DNA of 52,131 bases from Neomegalonema sp. (GTDB lineage Bacteria > Pseudomonadota > Alphaproteobacteria > Rhodobacterales > Rhodobacteraceae), in contig JALEFY010000002.1 of assembly GCA_022760435.1 (NCBI GenBank), forward strand, positions 1-52,131, in the 5' to 3' direction. Positions 46,960-52,131 of this stretch are shown here, piece by piece. Made by a program: the position numbers and the translations under genes. Under the pieces are notes generated by a model, which was not told where the DNA came from, searched no databases, and worked only from the letters and a program-made list of their open reading frames with translations. The stretch's first letter is position 1. Each line of letters starts with the position of its first letter.

Positions 46960-47433
46960 ATGAACTGGACGGTGCGGCGGGCACGCGCGATCTGGTCGCG
47001 CTTATGGATCGCCTGGCAGCGGATCACGGGCGGGGCCTCCCGCGCCTTTCGGGTGGTGCGGTTCTATGTCTGGCTGGTCCTGGTGCTGCTGGTGGCCTCG
47101 CATGGCGCGATGCAGATGCGGTATCGCTCGACCGATCCCTGTCAGATCCTCTCTCATGCGAGCGAAGACAAGGTGCGCGAAGCACGCCTCGCCGCCGGGA
47201 TCCAGAAGGTGGGTCTCGCCACGGTCATGGAAGACGGGATTTTCTACCGGATGGAGCAACAGGCGCGGGCCGGGTCGATCTTCAAATGCTATGGCGCGGT
47301 GATCGATCTTGCGACCGATGGTGATCTCGACCGGGACTGGTTCGGCCAGATCGCGCCGCAACCGCCGCAGACGGTGCCCGAAACCCTTGAGCCCGAAGCC
47401 GATGTTTCCGATGCCTCAGAGCCCGGTCAATAG
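46960..47433 (+). CDS. Uncharacterised bitopic membrane protein behind gyrA
   Basis: A protein of at least 157 residues that I do not recognise. After a basic stretch (RRARAIWSRLWIAWQR) there is one membrane helix (RFYVWLVLVLLVASHGAM) and a periplasmic part with two Cys (DPCQILSH and IFKCYGAVI), then an acidic Pro/Glu tail. The first ATG is at 46960 with a weak ribosome site. The frame stays open and GC3-rich back through 46838 without any ATG, GTG or TTG, so the real N-terminus may be longer. It is likely co-transcribed with gyrA. Confidence 0.65.
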   Translation: MNWTVRRARAIWSRLWIAWQRITGGASRAFRVVRFYVWLVLVLLVASHGAMQMRYRSTDPCQILSHASEDKVREARLAAGIQKVGLATVMEDGIFYRMEQQARAGSIFKCYGAVIDLATDGDLDRDWFGQIAPQPPQTVPETLEPEADVSDASEPGQ

Positions 47434-47463
47434 GGCGGATCAAGCACAGGGCCCAATAGACGC

Positions 47464-47892
47464 CTAGAGCGGAACGCCCCAACCGCGCAGCAGCGGAACC
47501 AGTTGCGCCGAATGATAGATGCGCATTCCCGGCACGGCCTGCGTCCAGCGCGCGGCGGTTGTCGGCGCTGTATAGACGCTGTCGACCATCCCCCGGCGCA
47601 GCGCTGCCATCGCTTGAGCCTCGGTCTTGAACCCCATCATCCGAGCCCGATCCTTTGGCCCTTTGAGCAAACGCCGCAGGTCCTTTTGATGGACACTCCC
47701 TTCCACCACACCGACGAAATCACCCATCTCGCTCATGTTGTAGCGCCCCGACAGCACAATGCTGGCACCGATGGGCGGATCGAGCGTCGGCGCTGGGCCC
47801 AGCGCAGCGATATTCATCACCCCCAATACCGCCGCGATAAAAGCGAAGATCATCGGCACCAGGGTTTCTTTGGTCATGCGAGGCAGCGGCAC
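47464..47892 (-). CDS. Uncharacterised exported or membrane-anchored protein
   Basis: A 142-residue protein with an N-terminal hydrophobic segment (VPMIFAFIAAVLGVMNIAAL), then a compact region with YNMSEMGDFVGVVEGSVH and RMMGFKTEAQAMAALRRGMVDSVYT. The segment may be a signal anchor. No known family. It begins at GTG 47892 behind GGGAG; an ATG five codons in lacks a ribosome site. It converges with the gyrA-linked gene and is divergent from trmFO. Confidence 0.6.
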   Translation of the reverse strand: MPLPRMTKETLVPMIFAFIAAVLGVMNIAALGPAPTLDPPIGASIVLSGRYNMSEMGDFVGVVEGSVHQKDLRRLLKGPKDRARMMGFKTEAQAMAALRRGMVDSVYTAPTTAARWTQAVPGMRIYHSAQLVPLLRGWGVPL

Positions 47893-48030
47893 GCGAGGTT
47901 CTCCCGAGACAAAGGGTTCAGAGCCCTCTATGCCTGATCACGGTTACGCGCCTCTTAAGAGCCGTGAAGATTTTCCACCCCGTCACCGGGCGGCCTTGAC
48001 CTCGCCGCCGACATCGCGCATGGCGTCGCG

Positions 48031-49416
48031 ATGACAGATCCAATCCATATCATCGGCGGCGGCATGGCAGGCTCGGAAGCCGCCTGGGCCGCGGCCAATG
48101 CCGGCGTGCCGGTGATCCTGCACGAGATGCGCCCCACCCGCGGCACCTTCGCCCATCAGACCGAAGGGTTGGCCGAGCTCGTCTGCTCCAACTCTTTTCG
48201 CTCGGACGATCACACCAGCAATGCGGTCGGGGTGCTGCATGAGGAAATGCGCCGCGCCGGCTCGCTGTTGATGGCCAAGGCCGCCCTCACCCGCACCCCG
48301 GCGGGGGGCGCTTTGGCGGTCGATCGCGACGCGTTCTCCGCCGCCGTCACCGCCGCGATCGAAGCCCATCCGCTGATCGAAATCCGCCGCGAGGAGATCG
48401 CAGGCCTGCCGCCCGCGGATTGGGACAGCGTGATCATCGCCACCGGCCCCCTGACCTCTCAAGCACTGGCCGAAGCGATCCGCGCGCGCACCGGCGCCGA
48501 GCATCTCGCCTTCTTCGACGCCATCGCCCCCATCGTCTATGCCGAGAGCATCGATATGGGCAAAGCCTGGTTCCAATCGCGCTATGACAAGGGCGAGACC
48601 GAGGCCGAGCGCCGCGCCTATCTCAACTGTCCGATGGACGAGGCGCAGTACAACGCCTTCATCGACGCCCTGCTCGCCGCGCCCAAGACCGAGTTCAAGG
48701 AGTGGGAGAAGGACACTCCCTATTTCGATGGCTGCCTGCCAATCGAGGTCATGGCCGAGCGCGGCCGCGAGACCCTGCGCCACGGGCCGATGAAACCGGT
48801 CGGGCTCACCAATCCGCACAATCCGACTGTGAAAGCCCATGCCATCGTGCAGCTTCGTCAGGACAATGCGCTGGGCTCCCTGTTCAACATCGTCGGCTTT
48901 CAAACCAAGATGACCTATGGTGCCCAGAAAGACGTCCTGCGGATGATCCCGGGGCTCGAGACGGCGGAGTTCGCGCGGCTCGGCGGCATTCACCGCAACA
49001 CCTTCATCAACTCGCCGACGCTGCTCGATCCGGCCATGCGCCTGCGCGCCGAGCCGCGGATGCGCTTTGCCGGGCAGATCACCGGGGTCGAGGGCTATGT
49101 GGAGAGCGGCGCCATGGGCATCCTCGCCGGGCGTTTCGCCGCCGCCGAACGGCTCGGCCTTGCGGTCATCGCACCGCCGCGGGAGAGCGCCATGGGCGCC
49201 CTGCTCGCCCATATCACCGGCGATGCGGAGGCGGCGAGTTTTCAGCCAATGAATGTGAATTTCGGCCTGTTCCCCCCCATCGAGATCGAACGGGTCAAGG
49301 GGCGCAAGGGCGCGCGCAAACAAGCGCGGGCGCAGGCCAATGCCGAACGCGCGCTCGATGCCTTTGATCGGTGGTTATCGCAAACGCCGCTTCCCAAGGC
49401 ACCCGTCCAAGCCTGA
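48031..49416 (+). CDS. trmFO: Methylenetetrahydrofolate-tRNA-(uracil-5-)-methyltransferase TrmFO
   Basis: A 461-residue flavoprotein that makes m5U54 in tRNA from methylenetetrahydrofolate. Motifs are the FAD-binding [15 protein letters not shown] at 6-20, [26 protein letters not shown], the conserved [57 protein letters not shown] and INSPTLLD. Length fits the family. The ATG at 48031 has a weak ribosome site. Confidence 0.97.
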   Translation: MTDPIHIIGGGMAGSEAAWAAANAGVPVILHEMRPTRGTFAHQTEGLAELVCSNSFRSDDHTSNAVGVLHEEMRRAGSLLMAKAALTRTPAGGALAVDRDAFSAAVTAAIEAHPLIEIRREEIAGLPPADWDSVIIATGPLTSQALAEAIRARTGAEHLAFFDAIAPIVYAESIDMGKAWFQSRYDKGETEAERRAYLNCPMDEAQYNAFIDALLAAPKTEFKEWEKDTPYFDGCLPIEVMAERGRETLRHGPMKPVGLTNPHNPTVKAHAIVQLRQDNALGSLFNIVGFQTKMTYGAQKDVLRMIPGLETAEFARLGGIHRNTFINSPTLLDPAMRLRAEPRMRFAGQITGVEGYVESGAMGILAGRFAAAERLGLAVIAPPRESAMGALLAHITGDAEAASFQPMNVNFGLFPPIEIERVKGRKGARKQARAQANAERALDAFDRWLSQTPLPKAPVQA

Positions 49417-49449
49417 GCACCGGCTAGGGCGGTATCGGCGACGCGGGCC

Positions 49450-50580
49450 TCAACGCCGCTTGGCACTGCTCCAGCGCTGATAAGCGCGCGTCCAGGCATC
49501 CAGAAAAGCGTCGATATCTGCCCGGGTGCTGCTCTGACCGAGCGATACCCGGATGGCCGAGCTGGCAACACTCTCATCATAGCCCAAAGCTTGCAGAACC
49601 CGCGAGCTCTTGACCTTCCCTGATGAGCAGGCACTGCCGGCCGAAATCGCGATCCCGGCCAGGTCCATCTGGATCACCTGCGTCTCTGCCCGCCATCCCG
49701 GCACCGCTACGCAGGTGGTGTTGGGCAGCCGCCGCGCTCCAGCCCCGATGATGCGTGCGTCCGGGGCGGCCTCCATCATCCGGGCTTCCAGCTGATCCCT
49801 GAGCCGCGCGATCTCCGCCCAGACATTGAGTGCGATATCGCGCCCCGCCGCCCGTGCAGCGGCGCCAAAACCCGCAATGCCAAGAACATTCTCAGTCCCC
49901 GAACGCTGGCCGAGTTCCTGCCCGCCGCCCTTGAGTGCGGCACCGACCTCGGTACCGGATTTGTTGATCAGGCAGCCAATCCCTTTTGGCCCGCCGAGCT
50001 TATGGGCTGAGAGGATCGCGAAATGGATCCGCCCATCGGACAGATCGAGTGCACAGCGTCCGGCCGCCTGGACCGCATCCACGATGATCCCCCCGCCGCT
50101 GCCATCATGAGGCATCAAGCGGGTCGGAAGCGCGCCCGGCATGATCCCGGTCTCGCTATTGGCTAGGGACCAGGCGATGGCCGGGCGATGCTCCTCGCAC
50201 CAGGTCGAAAGCGCGCCGGAATGATCGAGATCCACGGCACCCTCAGCGGTGAGCGGGAAATCTGGCCCGGCATCGGTCCATGAGAAAACGCAATCATGCT
50301 CGGTTGCCGGTGCCAGAAACGCCGCGCCAGTGCGCGTTATCTGAGCAACCGCAAGCGCCGCAGCCTCGGTCGCGCCGGAGGTGAAGATCACCTGCGCCGG
50401 CTCACATGCCGCGAGTTGCGCAACATCGCGGCGCGCATCCTCAACGATCTTGCGCGCCTGCCGACCCTCGGCATGCACAGAGGACGGATTGCCGAGCACA
50501 TCCATTGCCCGCGTCATCGCCTCGCGTGCTTCGGGTCGCAGAGGATTGGTGGCATTCCAGTCGAGATAAACGCGAGACAT
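49450..50580 (-). CDS. Cysteine desulfurase (NifS/IscS class)
   Basis: A 376-residue PLP enzyme that takes sulfur from cysteine for Fe-S clusters or thiolation. Motifs are VYLDWNATNPLRPEA, FTSGATEAAALAVA, the PLP lysine in LSAHKLGGPKGIG, QELGQRSGTENV and the catalytic Cys loop SAGSACSSGKVKSSRVL. It starts at ATG 50580 (a GTG directly ahead is possible). It lies 24 bases behind the Rrf2/IscR-type gene, so it should be under that regulator. In many relatives sufBCD follow; here trmFO comes next in the opposite orientation. Confidence 0.93.
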   Translation of the reverse strand: MSRVYLDWNATNPLRPEAREAMTRAMDVLGNPSSVHAEGRQARKIVEDARRDVAQLAACEPAQVIFTSGATEAAALAVAQITRTGAAFLAPATEHDCVFSWTDAGPDFPLTAEGAVDLDHSGALSTWCEEHRPAIAWSLANSETGIMPGALPTRLMPHDGSGGGIIVDAVQAAGRCALDLSDGRIHFAILSAHKLGGPKGIGCLINKSGTEVGAALKGGGQELGQRSGTENVLGIAGFGAAARAAGRDIALNVWAEIARLRDQLEARMMEAAPDARIIGAGARRLPNTTCVAVPGWRAETQVIQMDLAGIAISAGSACSSGKVKSSRVLQALGYDESVASSAIRVSLGQSSTRADIDAFLDAWTRAYQRWSSAKRR

Positions 50581-50604
50581 CACCGCCGCTCAACCATCAA
50601 CCGC

Positions 50605-51129
50605 TCACGCAGCATCGGCGTCGGCATCGGCGTCAGCATCCGCGCCGCCTTCTTCCTCGAGCAAGGCAGCAAAGTCCGGCAGCGCATTGCACGGTGCCAG
50701 CCGCTTCTCGATCACATCCGCGAGCGAGATATTATGCAGGAAGAGATAGACCTGCGCCGAAAGATGCTCCCAAAGATCATGGGTAAGGCAGGATTCGCGC
50801 GTCCCGCCGCAGCCTTGCGAAGCGCCACAGCTCTTGTCGCACCGCGTTGCGCGCAGCGTCTCATCAACTGCACTCATGATCTCCGAAAGGGGGATCGCGT
50901 CCGGATCACGCGCAAGCCGATAGCCGCCACCGGGCCCGCGCATGCTCTCAACCAGCTTGGCGCGGCGCAGCCGCCCGAAAAGTTGCTCGAGATAGGGAAG
51001 CGAGATCGACTGCCTTGCGGAGATATCCGCCAGAGGGATCAGCACATCGCGCCCGCCATTCTGGGCGTGCGTCAAAGCCATGTCTGCCAGCGCGGTGACC
51101 GCGTAACGACCCTTGGTGCTGAGCTTCAT
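50605..51129 (-). CDS. iscR: Rrf2/IscR-type iron-sulfur transcriptional regulator
   Basis: A 174-residue regulator. The winged helix-turn-helix begins KLSTKGRYAVTALADMAL and includes ISLPYLEQLFGRLRRAKLV and GPGGGYRLAR. The cluster region has four Cys and a His: RCDKSCGASQGCGGTRESCLTH, given here as RCDKSCGASQGC followed by ESCLTHDLW. The C-terminus ends in an Asp-Ala repeat (DADADADADA). The chosen ATG (51129) fits the family start, but an in-frame ATG at 51204 would add 25 residues with three NWPK repeats. The desulfurase gene follows by 24 bases. Fe-S status control of that gene is the expected role. Confidence 0.92.
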   Translation of the reverse strand: MKLSTKGRYAVTALADMALTHAQNGGRDVLIPLADISARQSISLPYLEQLFGRLRRAKLVESMRGPGGGYRLARDPDAIPLSEIMSAVDETLRATRCDKSCGASQGCGGTRESCLTHDLWEHLSAQVYLFLHNISLADVIEKRLAPCNALPDFAALLEEEGGADADADADADAA

Positions 51130-51147
51130 GGCTTCTGTTTCCTCATG

Positions 51148-51195
51148 GCCATTATTTTTCGGCCAGTTTTTTTTCGGCCAGTTTCTTTTTGGCCA
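51148..51195 (-). repeat. 15-base direct repeats upstream of iscR
   Basis: GGCCA recurs at 51148, 51161, 51176 and 51191, the last three in an exact 15-base period. On the minus strand the unit reads AACTGGCCGAAAAA. The tract is in frame with iscR and codes for repeated (R/K)NWPK if translated. It may instead be an operator array or an A-rich promoter element in the iscR-hydrolase divergent region. Confidence 0.7.
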
Positions 51196-51414
51196 GTTCC
51201 TCATGACCAATTCTTCTCGCCAAAAGCGCCGTCGTGACAAAACGCAAATTCGAGGCGTCAATGCTGTGTCAAGCGCAAATCTTGACGCGGCCCTCGAGAA
51301 GGGGTACCCGTGCGTTTGCACTTTTTTGCCCGGACGGATCTTTTCCCGGTCCCAGTTACCTAACCCGCCCCGGCAACAAGATCAATATGGCAACGCATAT
51401 CAGGAGCGCTCTCT

Positions 51415-52086
51415 ATGCCCGAGGTGATTTTCGCCGGTCCGGAAGGACGTCTTGAAGGCCGCTATCACCCGCAAAAGAGCAAGGAAAGCCCGATCGCCAT
51501 CATCCTGCATCCGCATCCCAAATACGGCGGCACGATGAACAACCGGGTTGTCTATGAGCTCCATTATCTGTTCCACCGTCTCGGCTTCTCCTGCCTGCGC
51601 TTCAACTTTCGCGGTGTCGGGCGCAGTCAGGGCGAGTTTGACCAAGGCGTTGGCGAGCTCTCCGATGCCGCCTCGGCGCTCGATTACCTGCAACAGAACA
51701 AACCCGATGCGCGTGGATGCTGGGTCGTCGGCTTCTCCTTTGGTGCCTATATCGGCATGCAATTGCTGATGCGCCGCCCAGAGATCAACGGCTTCATCTC
51801 CGTTTCTCCGCCAGCGACCATGTATGATTTCTCATTTCTCGCGCCCTGCCCGTCTTCGGGGCTGATCGTGAATGGTGAGCGCGACAAGGTCTCCCCGCCC
51901 GCAGATGTCGCCAAATTCGTCGACAAGCTGCAAAAGCAAAAGGGGATCACGATCACCCATGAGACCATTGCCGGGGCGAACCATTTCTATGAGACAGGGA
52001 TGGACGAGATGATCGGCACGGTCGAGACCTATATGCGCAAGTCCCTCGGGCTGCCGATGGTGGCGGCTTCCGTCGATACCGAATAG
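51415..52086 (+). CDS. Alpha/beta hydrolase
   Basis: A 223-residue soluble hydrolase. After a strand-rich start (IAIILHPHPKYGGTMNN with the oxyanion HPHP), it has FNFRGVGRSQGEF, the nucleophile elbow GFSFGAY (Ser108), Asp157 in VNGERDKVSP and His190 in GANHFY, so the triad is complete. It belongs to the group of short bacterial serine hydrolases often found divergent from iscR or suf genes; substrate unknown. A strong AGGAG lies 6 bases before the ATG. It ends 45 bases before the window edge, where nothing else is recognisable. Confidence 0.9.
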   Translation: MPEVIFAGPEGRLEGRYHPQKSKESPIAIILHPHPKYGGTMNNRVVYELHYLFHRLGFSCLRFNFRGVGRSQGEFDQGVGELSDAASALDYLQQNKPDARGCWVVGFSFGAYIGMQLLMRRPEINGFISVSPPATMYDFSFLAPCPSSGLIVNGERDKVSPPADVAKFVDKLQKQKGITITHETIAGANHFYETGMDEMIGTVETYMRKSLGLPMVAASVDTE

Positions 52087-52131
52087 GCCGCGATCAGGCC
52101 CTCTCCGAGAAGTTTTTGCATCACGCCGCAA

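Overview
The window is chromosomal DNA from a GC-rich alphaproteobacterium. The evidence is the gene order ntrB-ntrC-ntrY-ntrX-trkA-hfq-hflX-mazG, a fused ispDF gene, the eno-ftsB pair, a Fur/Mur-type regulator without CxxC motifs, and the 3' end of a Rhodobacter-capsulatus-type gene transfer agent (GTA) cluster. The overall picture, including a Caulobacter-like bufferin operon, suggests the Caulobacterales/Maricaulales (Hyphomonadaceae-like) group. That placement is inference and was not tested by any search.

Layout. 1-6626: end of a GTA structural cluster on the + strand: the giant tail/host-interaction protein, a DUF2793 protein, a SleB-type wall hydrolase and a tiny membrane protein. Between the first two lies an array of five 132-bp palindromic repeat units (4281-5148), and another copy lies at the left edge. 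6741-12348: cysE (+), then a leftward block with ftsB-like, eno, fur/mur, mazG, hflX and hfq. 12493-21417: the leftward nitrogen and envelope signalling block trkA, ntrX, ntrY, ntrC, ntrB, dusB. 21685-23869: the rightward block ispDF, pgpA, cinA/pncC. 23882-34622: leftward metabolic and envelope genes: a Coq10/RatA-like protein, lipA, a patatin-like phospholipase, 3-hydroxybutyrate dehydrogenase, an MFS transporter, a peptidoglycan-binding repeat protein, queA, a 36-residue membrane peptide, a periplasmic cyclophilin, coaD, a pentapeptide-repeat protein and a CBS protein. 34757-37834: uvrA with an unusual Lys/Thr/Ala-rich N-terminal extension.

38173-40924 is the most interesting region. It is a compact leftward operon of a secreted DUF2282 peptide with four cysteines, a DUF692 multinuclear iron oxidase, a DUF2063 partner and a DoxX-like membrane protein. 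This is the layout of a bufferin (bufA-bufB-bufC-bufD, copper-binding modified peptide) pathway. It carries a candidate operator dyad upstream of bufA, a strong hairpin between bufA and bufB, and an unusually long C-terminal tail on the precursor.

41219-52086: ssb and an uncharacterised follower, a secreted LTD/Hint-type protein, gyrA with a small membrane protein behind it, another small membrane protein, trmFO, a NifS/IscS-type cysteine desulfurase with its Rrf2/IscR-type regulator, and a divergent alpha/beta hydrolase. No rRNA, tRNA, CRISPR array, transposase or integrase was recognised.

Starts were chosen from Shine-Dalgarno spacing and family N-termini. GTG or TTG starts are used in several places (mazG, hflX, ntrB, pgpA, coaD, the pentapeptide gene, gyrA).
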